19,029 bases of DNA from Candidatus Moraniibacteriota bacterium (GCA_003510795.1 DOKP01000064.1:188-19216); one strand, 5' to 3'; numbered from the stretch's first letter, positions 1-8,007 are shown. Notes: generated from the letters alone by a model not told the origin. Numbers and translations: made by a program.

Positions 1-24
1 CCTTCGGTATTGAAGGTGTTTTTT
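1..24 (+). terminator. Rho-independent terminator of an upstream plus-strand gene
   Basis: CCTTC at 1-5 pairs with GAAGG at 12-16 across a 6-nt loop and is followed by TGTTTTTT. The stem may be longer because the window starts inside it. It would end a plus-strand gene lying before the window, convergent with groES. The same hairpin could also stop minus-strand transcripts, but the base run needed for that is not visible. Confidence 0.6.
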
Positions 25-39
25 AGATCTATAAAAATT

Positions 40-321
40 TTATTTACCCACTACCGCCAAGATATCATCATTTTTAACAATTAGATAAATCTCTTCTCCC
101 ATTATCACTTCTGTCCCGGAATATCTGCTATAAATAACTTTTTGCCCCTTTTTAACAGTTATTTTTTTGCTTTCTCCTACTGCCACTACTTTTCCTATTT
201 GTGGTTTTTCATTTTCATTAACTGATGATTCTGGTAAGTAAATCCCAGTCTCAGTTTTAGCTTTTTCTACTCTTTTTTCTGGAGCAATTACGACATTATC
301 CTTTAGAGGTTGTATGTTCAT
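40..321 (-). CDS. groES: Co-chaperonin GroES (Cpn10)
   Basis: This is a 93-residue protein, the normal length for the 10-kDa co-chaperonin that forms the heptameric lid of GroEL and closes its folding chamber in the cytoplasm. It opens with the typical beta strand (MNIQPLKDNVVIAP). The mobile loop that docks onto GroEL runs from about residue 18 to 34, with the hydrophobic tripeptide I27-Y28-L29. It is followed by GKVVAVG and closes with the family-like end NDDILAVVGK. No groEL lies on either side within the window, so the two genes are either separated or groEL is just outside. The ATG at 321 gives the canonical N-terminus. No Shine-Dalgarno is seen before it, only AT-rich leader. A good promoter lies about 70 bp upstream. 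Confidence 0.95.
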   Translation of the reverse strand: MNIQPLKDNVVIAPEKRVEKAKTETGIYLPESSVNENEKPQIGKVVAVGESKKITVKKGQKVIYSRYSGTEVIMGEEIYLIVKNDDILAVVGK

Positions 322-389
322 TTTATTGTTTGGATAAATTTATTGAAAAACTTTCAACAAAATATCCGGTGAATTTATTATCAAAAAAT

Positions 390-418
390 ATTTTACACCC
401 ATTCATATCCCAAGTCAA
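390..418 (-). promoter_or_regulatory. Candidate promoter for groES
   Basis: On the minus strand TTGACT (413-418) and TAAAAT (390-395) are separated by 17 bp, a near-consensus housekeeping sigma arrangement. The predicted start near 383 leaves a leader of about 60 nt. That leader holds a small inverted repeat, TTGAAA-GTT-TTTCAA (343-357). No CIRCE heat-shock operator is visible. Confidence 0.6.
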
Positions 419-428
419 TATTTTTAAT

Positions 429-2537
429 TTATTTGGATTGATTATTTTTTTCTATTATTTCCTTTAACTTTGACAATTCTCTCCCTGCACTCATATTTTT
501 TATCTTTCTAGGGGCCATAAATGTTGTTTGAGATAGGCTGAGCGGCCTCTCTTTGGGTTGATAAACTCTTTGCTCAGTCTCTATCTTTCCGCTAAAATTT
601 GGCCTGTAACTATCTTCTTTTTTAACGTCAGCGCCATTGCTGGCAGCATCTCCACTATTTCCAGAAATTCTTCGTTTATTTTCATTTTCTTCATTTTGAA
701 CTCTAGCTATAGCTCTTTGATAATCTTTAAGACAATCCTTGCAAAAAGTAGGCCTCTCTCCATCAGGCTTAAAAGGAATCTGAATTTCCACTCCGCAAGT
801 ATCGCATTCTGAATTAAATAAAACCTTTTCTTTCTCTATCTTAGCTGGAGGCTCTTCTGCCTTATCTTCATTTTTCTCAGACAAATTATCATTTCTCTCG
901 AAACCAACTGGATGAATGCTTTCCCAGCCTATATTTTCTGGGCTCTTTATTTCTGGCAGAGACTGCCCAACTGTACTAGCATTTGCATCATTGGGAAAAT
1001 CATTCTTTGGAGATTCTTCACTTTTTGCGATTACATCTCTCCCCATTGATTCTTTAGCTGGCTTATTATCCGAAAAATTATTTCTAAGATTTTCATTTTT
1101 ATAAATATCTTTTGAAATTGTTTCTCTTTTTACGACAGGACTTTCTGTTGCTTCTTTCCTCATACTAGGTTTTACAAAATTCTCTACTTCAGACCTTTTC
1201 AGATGAATTTCTTTCCTTACATTATTGGCAGGAATACTTTCTTTAGTTAACATGCCCGTCCAGCGCGCAATTTTTTCTTCTATCTCTTGTCTGTTTTTCG
1301 CATATCTTTCTCTGGAAATTTTGATAACCTTTTGGGCATTTTCTGTCGTGCCGGTAATATCAATTGGAGGCAAAGCCGTAGCTGAAAAAGCGTTGCCGGC
1401 AATTCCATCAATCATCAATTTCAAATAGATGCTAAATTTTGGCAAATTCACGATATCATTAAGCATGAAAACCGGCTCAAATTCTTTTTCTAAAAATTCA
1501 GCGTCTTCGGCCCCTACTCGAAAGGCCACAATAGTACCAACATTGCCAAAAATTGCATCTTTTACCACGCTGCTAGTATCTGTTTCTAGCTGGCTGATAT
1601 ATTGATGAGCCACTAAAAGATTTAACCGATATTTTCGAGCTTCCGATAAAATATTAGCGAATGATTCAGTTACAAAGTTTTGGAATTCATCTACGGTTAA
1701 ATAAAAATTCTTTCTTTCTTCCTCGGGCATGTCCACCCGTTCCATGGCGGCTAATTGAATTTTGGTTACAATCATTCCGCCCAAAAGGCGCATCGCATCT
1801 TCACCAATTCTTCCTTTGGAAAGATTTACAATCAAAATTTTATTATTATCCATAATCTCGCGCATATTGATTGTGGATTTTGTCTGGCCTACAATATTTC
1901 TTATCAGAAAAGAAGATAAAAACTGCCCCACTTTATTTTGAATCGCCGCTACTGCCTCTTTTCGAAAACGATCCTCCCAAGTTTCAAATTCATCTATCCA
2001 AAAACCTTTTACCACCGGATCTTTAATTTTTTCATAAACCCTTTGGCGATATTTCTTATCGCTCATCATCCTGTTTACCCCCATCATTGTCGAACCGGGA
2101 TAATCCAATAAAGCCAGAAGCGCATTGCTCAAAATGTATTCCATTCGAGCACTCCACACATCGGGCCAAATCTTTTTAAACACTCCCATCATTCCTGAGG
2201 CCACTAAATGCTTTTTATCTTCACTGACTGATTCGAGGATATTAAAAGCAATAGGAAATTCCGTATCAGCCGGATTGAAATAAACCACATCGTTAATTCT
2301 GTGGGCAGGAATAGCTTTAATAAGTTTTTCGGCCGTATCTCCATGCGGATCAATATAGGCCACTCCGTGACCATTAGCAATATCTTGCATCACGATGTTT
2401 TCCAAGAGAGTGGTTTTGCCCATTCCAGTTTTTCCAATCACATACATATGCCTCTGTCTATCAGAAGTTTTTATTCCAAATTTCACATTTTGGTTTCGAA
2501 AATTGGTTTTGGCAAAAAATGTTATATTTTCAGACAT
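429..2537 (-). CDS. TraG/VirD4-like DNA-translocation ATPase with C-terminal CxxC-x17-CxxC zinc knuckle
   Basis: This 702-aa P-loop ATPase belongs to the VirD4/TraG/HerA-like superfamily, whose members drive DNA or protein through type IV secretion or conjugation machines at the inner membrane. Walker A is GKTGMGKTT (35-43), followed by a typical YIDPHGD segment (61-67). Walker B with its glutamate is LTVDEFQNF (D283-E284), and the LLVAHQYISQL sensor segment follows. Residues from about 440 to 570 are polar, low in complexity and probably disordered. The C-terminus carries C578/C581 and C599/C602 spaced CxxC-x17-CxxC, a likely zinc knuckle, then another disordered tail. There is no N-terminal membrane helix. 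The gene directly upstream, 4 bp away, encodes a membrane-anchored protein and may supply the anchor. No relaxase or other type IV secretion parts are in the window, so the substrate is unknown. Confidence 0.85.
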   Translation of the reverse strand: MSENITFFAKTNFRNQNVKFGIKTSDRQRHMYVIGKTGMGKTTLLENIVMQDIANGHGVAYIDPHGDTAEKLIKAIPAHRINDVVYFNPADTEFPIAFNILESVSEDKKHLVASGMMGVFKKIWPDVWSARMEYILSNALLALLDYPGSTMMGVNRMMSDKKYRQRVYEKIKDPVVKGFWIDEFETWEDRFRKEAVAAIQNKVGQFLSSFLIRNIVGQTKSTINMREIMDNNKILIVNLSKGRIGEDAMRLLGGMIVTKIQLAAMERVDMPEEERKNFYLTVDEFQNFVTESFANILSEARKYRLNLLVAHQYISQLETDTSSVVKDAIFGNVGTIVAFRVGAEDAEFLEKEFEPVFMLNDIVNLPKFSIYLKLMIDGIAGNAFSATALPPIDITGTTENAQKVIKISRERYAKNRQEIEEKIARWTGMLTKESIPANNVRKEIHLKRSEVENFVKPSMRKEATESPVVKRETISKDIYKNENLRNNFSDNKPAKESMGRDVIAKSEESPKNDFPNDANASTVGQSLPEIKSPENIGWESIHPVGFERNDNLSEKNEDKAEEPPAKIEKEKVLFNSECDTCGVEIQIPFKPDGERPTFCKDCLKDYQRAIARVQNEENENKRRISGNSGDAASNGADVKKEDSYRPNFSGKIETEQRVYQPKERPLSLSQTTFMAPRKIKNMSAGRELSKLKEIIEKNNQSK

Positions 2538-2541
2538 ATTT

Positions 2542-3819
2542 TTATCTTTCTATTGGCAAATTAGCCGGAGCCGCTCCGGTTTTTGTATCTATTTTATGCA
2601 CCGCCGGAGAAATTACTGACATATTCGGCAGATGAAATATCGTAGCTAGCTCAGCTGTATTTAAGAAAATTTTCTTACCATCTTTATTTCTAGAACGGTA
2701 CCTTCTTAAAATTTTTCGTTGACGATATCTCGTTCGAGCATCGACCCAAAGGTGCAAGGCAAAAGTTTTACTGTCATTGTCTGGAGAGAAACTATTTAGA
2801 TTGGCATCAGTAAATTGATTCAAGCTACCGATAAAAGATCCCACTGCTACTTTATTAAAAGCTTCCCGACGACCCAAATAAATCATACGCATTTTAGTTC
2901 GAAAAGCGCTTTTTGCAATATTTTCTCCGATAGCTTTTAGCACCTCTCTTTCCCCCGGAGTCAACCTGAATTCCAAAGGAGCATCTTCTTTCTTTTCGGC
3001 TTTAGCGCCAAATTCTACCGGATTACCAGCTATTCCTGTGAACACCCCCTTAAATACCTCTACGATATCAGTCAAAAGAGACTCCAATAAACCCTTTGCT
3101 GGTTCTTTGGCTTTCCCTGCCAATTTATCAACGATCGCCAATCCGGTGTTATATTCTTCTGACCCATATGGTTCGATAACTAACTGAAACCAAAAATATT
3201 GCTTGGGTCCAATTTTTCCCAAGCTCTCTATAATAGTCGATAGCGGATCCAAAGATTTACCCGTTACGCTTTCCTCGAACCATTTATAAGTTTTAATTGG
3301 ATATGGATCAGGTTTATTTAATTTAAAATCCGTTCCCCAAAGATTCCATTTTTTATTGGGAATTACCTTCGGTACTTCATTAATGTAATCAGGGACTTCT
3401 TTCACTTCCGCGGTCGGATATTGGGCGTGAAAATTAGACTCTACCAAGTTTTTAAATTGTTTAGCCACTCTTACATAAAAATGTACCTCGCCCTCCTTGC
3501 TCACCAACTCCAAACTGAGATACATCCGGGTTTCCCCATTGACATATTGCTCTACAGCGTTAATACCTTTGGTAATTCCCAAAAGCCCGTCATAAATCAT
3601 TTCCATAGCTTGGGGAGTCTCTTCGATATCATTGGGCGGAACTATTTCCAAAATCACCCATTGCATTTTGCCCCAATATTTATCATTAACAAAATCCATC
3701 CATAGTATTTTAAATAACCAATAAAAAAGCGGGGGCAAAATTATAAACCAAGCCACAGTTAATGTTTGCCAAATATTGTTTAAAAATACAACTGGAATAC
3801 TTCCTGTTAAAATATCCAT
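2542..3819 (-). CDS. Membrane-anchored protein of unknown function, partner of the TraG/VirD4-like ATPase
   Basis: I do not recognise a named family. The 425-aa protein starts with a short exterior segment, then one strong hydrophobic helix (about residues 17-40, containing AWFIILPPLFYWLFKILW). A large soluble region follows, with mixed alpha/beta character and no Cys pattern or nucleotide-binding motif. Residues 55-75 (WVILEIVPPNDIEETPQAME) start the soluble domain. The C-terminal part has an RMIYLGRREAFNK stretch and a very basic RTRYRQRKILRRYRSRNKDGKK segment that could touch nucleic acid or lipid head groups. Its stop lies 4 bp before the ATG of the ATPase gene, so the two are almost certainly one transcript. 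That supports a job as membrane anchor or assembly factor for the ATPase, an inference from context only. Confidence 0.7.
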   Translation of the reverse strand: MDILTGSIPVVFLNNIWQTLTVAWFIILPPLFYWLFKILWMDFVNDKYWGKMQWVILEIVPPNDIEETPQAMEMIYDGLLGITKGINAVEQYVNGETRMYLSLELVSKEGEVHFYVRVAKQFKNLVESNFHAQYPTAEVKEVPDYINEVPKVIPNKKWNLWGTDFKLNKPDPYPIKTYKWFEESVTGKSLDPLSTIIESLGKIGPKQYFWFQLVIEPYGSEEYNTGLAIVDKLAGKAKEPAKGLLESLLTDIVEVFKGVFTGIAGNPVEFGAKAEKKEDAPLEFRLTPGEREVLKAIGENIAKSAFRTKMRMIYLGRREAFNKVAVGSFIGSLNQFTDANLNSFSPDNDSKTFALHLWVDARTRYRQRKILRRYRSRNKDGKKIFLNTAELATIFHLPNMSVISPAVHKIDTKTGAAPANLPIER

Positions 3820-3832
3820 TAGTTTCTTTTAT

Positions 3833-3863
3833 TTTATATCTAATAATAATTTTTTATTTTCAA
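3833..3863 (-). promoter_or_regulatory. Possible promoter for the membrane protein/ATPase operon
   Basis: On the minus strand TTGAAA (3858-3863) is followed by GATATA (3835-3840) at 17 bp or TATAAA (3833-3838) at 19 bp. The hexamers are fair, but the region is so AT-rich that chance matches are likely. Confidence 0.3.
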
Positions 3864-3880
3864 GGAGTTGCTGCTAAGTT

Positions 3881-4945
3881 TTAGACAGATTTTTTTATTT
3901 TATTGCTCTTTACGGAATATCTTTGTTTTTCTGATTTCTGAAAAAATTTATTTAAATTTATTATTACTGTAGTTTTTTTGACATTTCTTACTGATAAAAC
4001 TTTTTCAATTACCTCGTCTTGGTGCAAAGGCTCGCTACTTTTTATTAATATTTCATTGATGACATCCTTAACTGTCCCTCGTTGATATCCCCATTCTTTG
4101 AGCGCATAGGTGCCTCGTCCCACCAAAACAAATTTTTCATCTTTAATTAATTCATTATGCACTGTTTGCGGATGAGTTCTTTTTTTGCTTAATTTATGTT
4201 TATCAATCAACTTTGCTACCTCTCTAAAATGAAGTGGCTTATTATTTTCCTTTATTATCAAATGTGCCTTTTCCCTCACGCCCTTTGGAGATATTTCTTT
4301 CCAGTTATGAATTCCCCATTTTTCAAAAACACCCCGCTTGATTTCTTTAGAAGCTTCCAAAAAATTAAAAAACATTTCTTTCTCTAATCCCGGATGCACT
4401 TTTAAAAACTCTTCAAAAAAAACATTGGCGTGTAGCGCTTTGTTGTGCTTGCCTAAAATACCCTTGGCTTTTTCTTTTATATTTTTCCAAAAACCTAAAT
4501 CAAAATGATGCAGAATTACTGTTTCTTCTATCTCACTTTCTTCCTCTATAACTTTAAAGTTATCAGAACAATGTAAAATAAAACTAACAAAATTTTCATC
4601 CTCCACGTCCTCAATCATTCTTTTCAAAAGATCCTTCTTGGTGATTATACCATGCTTTTCTTCCAAAACAAAGTTAAGTTTTCCTTCGGCCGCTTTGAAT
4701 AATTCATCATCTTTAGACTTGTGCTTTACCTTATGAATTGCTTCCTTGATTATCTGTCTTACCCGTTCTCTGGTAATACCATAAGTTTCTCCAATTTCAC
4801 CCAAGGTTTTTGGATCTTTTTTTCCAAAACCAAAACGATCAGCTATCATAGCAACGGCCCGGTCGTTAATATCTTTGGTAATCGAATCCACAACTTCCTT
4901 AAAGAATAAACTATCCTTATTTTTCTTAACAGATTTTTTCTTCAT
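3881..4945 (-). CDS. Sigma-70 region 4-like plus HARE-HTH transcription regulator
   Basis: This is a 354-aa DNA-binding protein. Near the N-terminus (46-74) is a sigma-70 region 4-type helix-turn-helix: KTLGEIGETYGITRERVRQIIKEAI, whose RERVRQI recognition helix matches the -35-binding helix of sigma factors. Residues about 222-290 (GVREKAHLIIKENNKPLHFREVAKLI ... DEKFVLVGRGTYALKEWG) match the HARE-HTH winged-helix pattern found in RNA polymerase delta subunits and restriction enzymes. A second, weaker copy covers about 291-345. Sigma regions 2 and 3 are absent, so it is not a complete sigma factor. It more likely acts as an accessory regulator or polymerase-associated factor. It is transcribed divergently from dnaB, with a MITE-like element between the two promoters. 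The ATG at 4945 gives a lysine-rich start and has no Shine-Dalgarno. Confidence 0.8.
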   Translation of the reverse strand: MKKKSVKKNKDSLFFKEVVDSITKDINDRAVAMIADRFGFGKKDPKTLGEIGETYGITRERVRQIIKEAIHKVKHKSKDDELFKAAEGKLNFVLEEKHGIITKKDLLKRMIEDVEDENFVSFILHCSDNFKVIEEESEIEETVILHHFDLGFWKNIKEKAKGILGKHNKALHANVFFEEFLKVHPGLEKEMFFNFLEASKEIKRGVFEKWGIHNWKEISPKGVREKAHLIIKENNKPLHFREVAKLIDKHKLSKKRTHPQTVHNELIKDEKFVLVGRGTYALKEWGYQRGTVKDVINEILIKSSEPLHQDEVIEKVLSVRNVKKTTVIINLNKFFQKSEKQRYSVKSNKIKKSV

Positions 4946-5068
4946 AATAAAACTAATAAAATTTAGGAGCAGTTGTTATCTGCTAAAATTTAATTCGGTA
5001 AAAAATTATTAAAATCAATATAAACGAAAGCTAATGCGATAAAGAGCCTCCTATATCAATTAAGCTAG

Positions 5069-5096
5069 ATTATCACATAATTATATAAATTGTCAA
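5069..5096 (-). promoter_or_regulatory. Promoter of the sigma-4/HARE gene
   Basis: On the minus strand a consensus TTGACA (5091-5096) and GATAAT (5069-5074) are separated by 16 bp. The start near 5062 would give a leader of about 117 nt. A TAGGAGG sequence sits in that leader at about 5047-5053 (minus), but no usable start codon follows at the right distance. Confidence 0.6.
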
Positions 5097-5099
5097 GCA

Positions 5100-5316
5100 T
5101 TGATTTGGTAACTCCTCACTGACCCCTTTAGGACAAACAAATATAGATATGTCTTTGCGAGGGTACTCCCGTGGCAATCCAGGAATAATATTACTTAATT
5201 AAGAATTCTATTTTTCTTGACTGGACTGCCACGCAATTTGAGAGTACTCAAATTACTCGCAGAGACGGGGTAAAAAAAGACATAAGAGAGAGGTCAGTGA
5301 GGAGTTACTTGATTTG
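5100..5316. mobile_element. MITE-like element with 17-bp terminal inverted repeats and 8-bp target duplication
   Basis: GTAACTCCTCACTGACC at 5108-5124 is repeated perfectly in inverted orientation at 5292-5308. Immediately outside both ends is the direct repeat TTGATTTG (5100-5107 and 5309-5316), the mark of a transposition event. The 201-bp body has no coding capacity. Its halves are imperfect inverted copies: TATGTCTTTGCGAG and GTGGCAATCCAG on the left resemble the reverse complement of the right half. The whole element can therefore fold into one long hairpin around CTTAATTAAG near its centre. This is the architecture of a non-autonomous element moved in trans by a transposase encoded elsewhere. 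Confidence 0.85.
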
Positions 5317-5337
5317 TAAAAATTTATCCTATATACT
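5309..5337 (+). promoter_or_regulatory. Candidate dnaB promoter using the target duplication as its -35 box
   Basis: TTGATT (5309-5314) and TATACT (5332-5337) are separated by exactly 17 bp. Transcription would start near 5344, leaving about 25 nt of leader before the dnaB ATG at 5369. The -35 hexamer is part of the right-hand 8-bp target duplication of the MITE-like element, so the insertion preserved or recreated the promoter. Confidence 0.6.
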
Positions 5338-5368
5338 TACAGTTACTTAGTTAAATGATCCTTAACCT

Positions 5369-6760
5369 ATGAAAGAAAAAAATGCCACAAGAAATGAAAC
5401 CATTAGAGTTTCTCCGAATAATTTAGAGGCGGAGCAATCAGTCTTAGGATCCTTAATGCTAGACAAAGAAGCTATCGTAAAAATAGCTGATTTTTTGTTG
5501 CCAGTGGATTTTTATAAAAACAATCACCAATCAATTTTTGAGTCGATGCTTAGCCTCTACGAGGAGCGTGACCCGATTGATGTTTTGAGTATTTCCAACA
5601 AACTTGAAGAAGTTGGCAAGCTGGAAGAAGTTGGAGGTTCCAGCTATATTGCTTCGTTAGTAAACACTGTCCCTTCCGCTTCGCATGTTGTTCATTATGC
5701 CAAAGTAGTGCAGAAGAAAGCCATGCTTCGCAGGCTGATTTCAGCAGCTGATCACATCGTGGAAATGGGTTATTCTGGCAATGAAGATGTAGAAAGAATT
5801 TTGGATGAGGCCGAACAAAGAATTTTCAAAGTTTCTCAAAAATATTTAAAGCAAGACTTTGTTCCCATTAAATCAATTCTCGAAAACGCTTTTAATCGTA
5901 TCGATGAATTGCATCGCGATGATGGCAGTATCCGTGGAGTGCCTTCTGGTTTTGCCGATTTAGATAAAGTTTTGGCCGGTTTCCAAAAATCAGACTTAAT
6001 AATTTTGGCTGCCCGGCCTTCTTTGGGTAAAACCACACTCGCTCTGGATATCGCCAGACAAGTCGGTGTCCAATCCAAAATTCCTGTAGGAATTTTTTCA
6101 CTGGAAATGTCATCAGATCAGCTTATCGACAGGATGCTCGCTGCTCAAGCAGGCATTGATTTGTGGCGCCTAAGAACTGGCAAATTACGCTCCAGCGGAC
6201 CAGAAAACGACTTTGAAAAACTCAACGAAGCGATGGGAATTTTAAGCGAAGCTCCTATTTATATCGATGATACCGCTTCGGCTAACATCATGGAAATGCG
6301 CACTATGGCTCGCCGGCTCCAGACTGAGCATAATTTGGGCTTAATTATCATTGACTATTTACAATTAATGGAAGGACGCTCGAGATCAGGCGACAATCGC
6401 GTCCAAGAAATTTCAGAAATTTCCCGAGCGCTAAAACAACTAGCTCGCGAGCTTAATATTCCAATCATTGCTCTTTCCCAGTTATCGCGTAATGTAGAAT
6501 CTCGTAGCCCGCAAATTCCCAAACTTTCCGATTTGCGCGAATCAGGATCTATTGAGCAAGACGCCGATGTGGTGATGATGCTTTATCGTGAAGATCGAGA
6601 AAAGCCCGATACGCCCAACAAACAAATTGTGGATGTTTTCATTGCCAAACACAGAAATGGTCCCATCGGCCGAGCCAGTCTTTATTTCGAAGAACAATCC
6701 ACTACTTTTAAAAATTTAGAAAGAGTTCACAACGCCCAAGAAGCGTATACGGAAAACTAA
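5369..6760 (+). CDS. dnaB: Replicative DNA helicase DnaB
   Basis: This 463-aa protein has the standard length and order for the hexameric replicative helicase that unwinds DNA at the fork and recruits primase. The N-terminal domain begins NLEAEQSVLGSLMLDKEAI (18-36). A linker follows, then the RecA-fold C-terminal domain. Walker A is ARPSLGKTT (215-223), Walker B is LIIIDYLQLM with D329, and the DnaB motif SLEMSSDQLIDRML lies between them. Further conserved features are IPIIALSQLSRNVESR, then DLRESGSIEQDADVVMMLYRED, and the C-terminal VFIAKHRNGPIG. No intein interrupts the Walker motifs, a common insertion site in this family. The ATG at 5369 has no Shine-Dalgarno. The gene is divergent from the sigma-4/HARE regulator. 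Confidence 0.97.
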   Translation: MKEKNATRNETIRVSPNNLEAEQSVLGSLMLDKEAIVKIADFLLPVDFYKNNHQSIFESMLSLYEERDPIDVLSISNKLEEVGKLEEVGGSSYIASLVNTVPSASHVVHYAKVVQKKAMLRRLISAADHIVEMGYSGNEDVERILDEAEQRIFKVSQKYLKQDFVPIKSILENAFNRIDELHRDDGSIRGVPSGFADLDKVLAGFQKSDLIILAARPSLGKTTLALDIARQVGVQSKIPVGIFSLEMSSDQLIDRMLAAQAGIDLWRLRTGKLRSSGPENDFEKLNEAMGILSEAPIYIDDTASANIMEMRTMARRLQTEHNLGLIIIDYLQLMEGRSRSGDNRVQEISEISRALKQLARELNIPIIALSQLSRNVESRSPQIPKLSDLRESGSIEQDADVVMMLYREDREKPDTPNKQIVDVFIAKHRNGPIGRASLYFEEQSTTFKNLERVHNAQEAYTEN

Positions 6761-6769
6761 AAAAATAAA

Positions 6770-6831
6770 AGTCATCAGTCATCAAGTCATCAGTCAAAAA
6801 AGTTAAAATGCATTTTAATGATTGATGACTT
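6770..6831. repeat. Palindromic intergenic repeat (GTCATCA family), copy 1
   Basis: Three tandem AGTCATCA-like units (6770-6795) are followed by a perfect 16-bp palindrome, TTAAAATGCATTTTAA (6803-6818), and then TGATTGATGACTT (6819-6831), which pairs with 6784-6796 at 12 of 13 positions. The whole forms one long hairpin downstream of dnaB. No clean T-run follows, so it is a poor terminator. The 18-mer CAGTCATCAAGTCATCAG (6776-6793) recurs at 8958-8975. The rest of the dnaB-recR gap (6877-6922) holds ATGTTA-like tandem units. Confidence 0.7.
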
Positions 6832-6929
6832 ATCTTTGTTTCATGATATATGCTTATTTTTATGCCATATATTGTTATTACATGTTCTATGTTAATATGT
6901 TAAAATGTTAGCATGTTAAAATTATTTTT

Positions 6930-7517
6930 ATGTATCCTAAAATATTTCAAAAATTAATCGAAAATTTTTCCGCCCTTCCTTCAGTTGGACCAAAAATGGC
7001 CGAAAGATTAGTTTTATTTCTTTTCAAGCAAGATAAGGAAAAGCTTTTGGAATTTGCCGAAAATTTAACTCAACTGAAAGATTTGCGCCATTGTGAAAAA
7101 TGTTTCAATATCTCCCAAGAAGATTTGTGCGGAATTTGTTCCAATCAGCATCGCAACGCTTCTACCATTTGCGTCGTGGAGGACTCTTTGGATATTATCT
7201 CTATCGAAAGAACCAATCTCTACAAAGGACTTTACCATGTCTTAGGCGGATCACTTGACACCAGCACTGAAAATAATGAGCTTAAAATCCCCGAATTATT
7301 GGCGCGCATCAAAAAAGAAAAACCGGAAGAAATTATTATCGCTACTAATCCCACGACCGAGGGAGATTTAACTTCCTTATATCTAAAAAGAAAACTTCAA
7401 GACTTCAATATAAAAATTACGCGCCTCGGGAGAGGACTTTCTACTGGCGGAGATATCGAATACGCAGATGAAATCACTCTTTCCAGCGCCTTGACTAATC
7501 GCGAACAAATGAATTAG
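6930..7517 (+). CDS. recR: Recombination mediator protein RecR
   Basis: This 195-aa protein matches RecR, which with RecO (and RecF) loads RecA onto gapped DNA during recombinational repair. Residues 10-35 carry the helix-hairpin-helix LPSVGPKMAERLVLFLF. A four-cysteine zinc finger follows (C55, C58, C67, C70). The Toprim domain covers about 78-175: ICVVEDSLDIISIE, then the GGSLD segment and IIIATNPTTEGDLTSLYLKRKL. The C-terminus shows the family signature ITRLGRGLSTGGDIEYADEITLSSALTNR. Typical RecR is 195-200 residues, so the gene is complete. No recO or dnaX lies beside it. The ATG at 6930 follows an AT-rich stretch without a Shine-Dalgarno. Confidence 0.97.
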   Translation: MYPKIFQKLIENFSALPSVGPKMAERLVLFLFKQDKEKLLEFAENLTQLKDLRHCEKCFNISQEDLCGICSNQHRNASTICVVEDSLDIISIERTNLYKGLYHVLGGSLDTSTENNELKIPELLARIKKEKPEEIIIATNPTTEGDLTSLYLKRKLQDFNIKITRLGRGLSTGGDIEYADEITLSSALTNREQMN

Positions 7518-7605
7518 ACTACTATTAATGTAGTTCTTATTAAAAGACGCACAAAGCAAGGATAAAAAAAATTACGGTCACAATCAATTTCACTGGGGAG
7601 GAGAA

Positions 7606-8007
7606 ATGAACATCTTTGATTTATCTGAAAAATATCGGCAATCCGCATCAAAAAGTATAATTGAGATTGTTTTGCCACTGCCGGAAACACAAGTTGATGA
7701 AGATGCTCTAAAGATAATTCTTTTTGCTACCGAGAAAGGATTATCTTGCCGGAAAACAGCTGAAGCAATTGCCGACGTCGTCAAAAATTCCGCCAATCTT
7801 AAGGAAGATTTTTTCTATATAATCGATGGTCTAGGGTTAAATATTTATTTCACTTCTACGCCAGAGATATCCGATCTCATCAGATCATATCTTTTGCGAG
7901 TGAGCCCTGAATTTAAAACCCAAAAAGATATCGAATTATACGAAGAATTGATTTCTGAACCAGCTAACCCGCATCAGCCAGAGGAGAATTCCTATGAACC
8001 AATCTGA
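7606..8007 (+). CDS. Small protein of unknown function, first gene of an SD-rich pair
   Basis: I do not recognise this 133-aa protein. It is soluble, acidic and has no signal peptide, membrane helix or cysteine motif apart from a single Cys. Residues 17-60 read as a strand then helices (IIEIVLPLPETQVDEDALKIILFATEKG, then SCRKTAEAIADVVKNS), which loosely resembles a small helical regulatory domain. A second helical part ends in an acidic, Pro/Asn-rich tail. The start is well set by GGGGAGGAG placed 4 bp before the ATG, by far the strongest Shine-Dalgarno in the window. It overlaps the next gene by 14 bp, suggesting translational coupling. It uses TGA as stop. Confidence 0.6.
   Translation: MNIFDLSEKYRQSASKSIIEIVLPLPETQVDEDALKIILFATEKGLSCRKTAEAIADVVKNSANLKEDFFYIIDGLGLNIYFTSTPEISDLIRSYLLRVSPEFKTQKDIELYEELISEPANPHQPEENSYEPI

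Noticed and set aside
5041..5062. Leader peptide after the TAGGAGG in the regulator leader
   Set aside because: No ATG, GTG or TTG follows at usable spacing, so there is no translatable short ORF.
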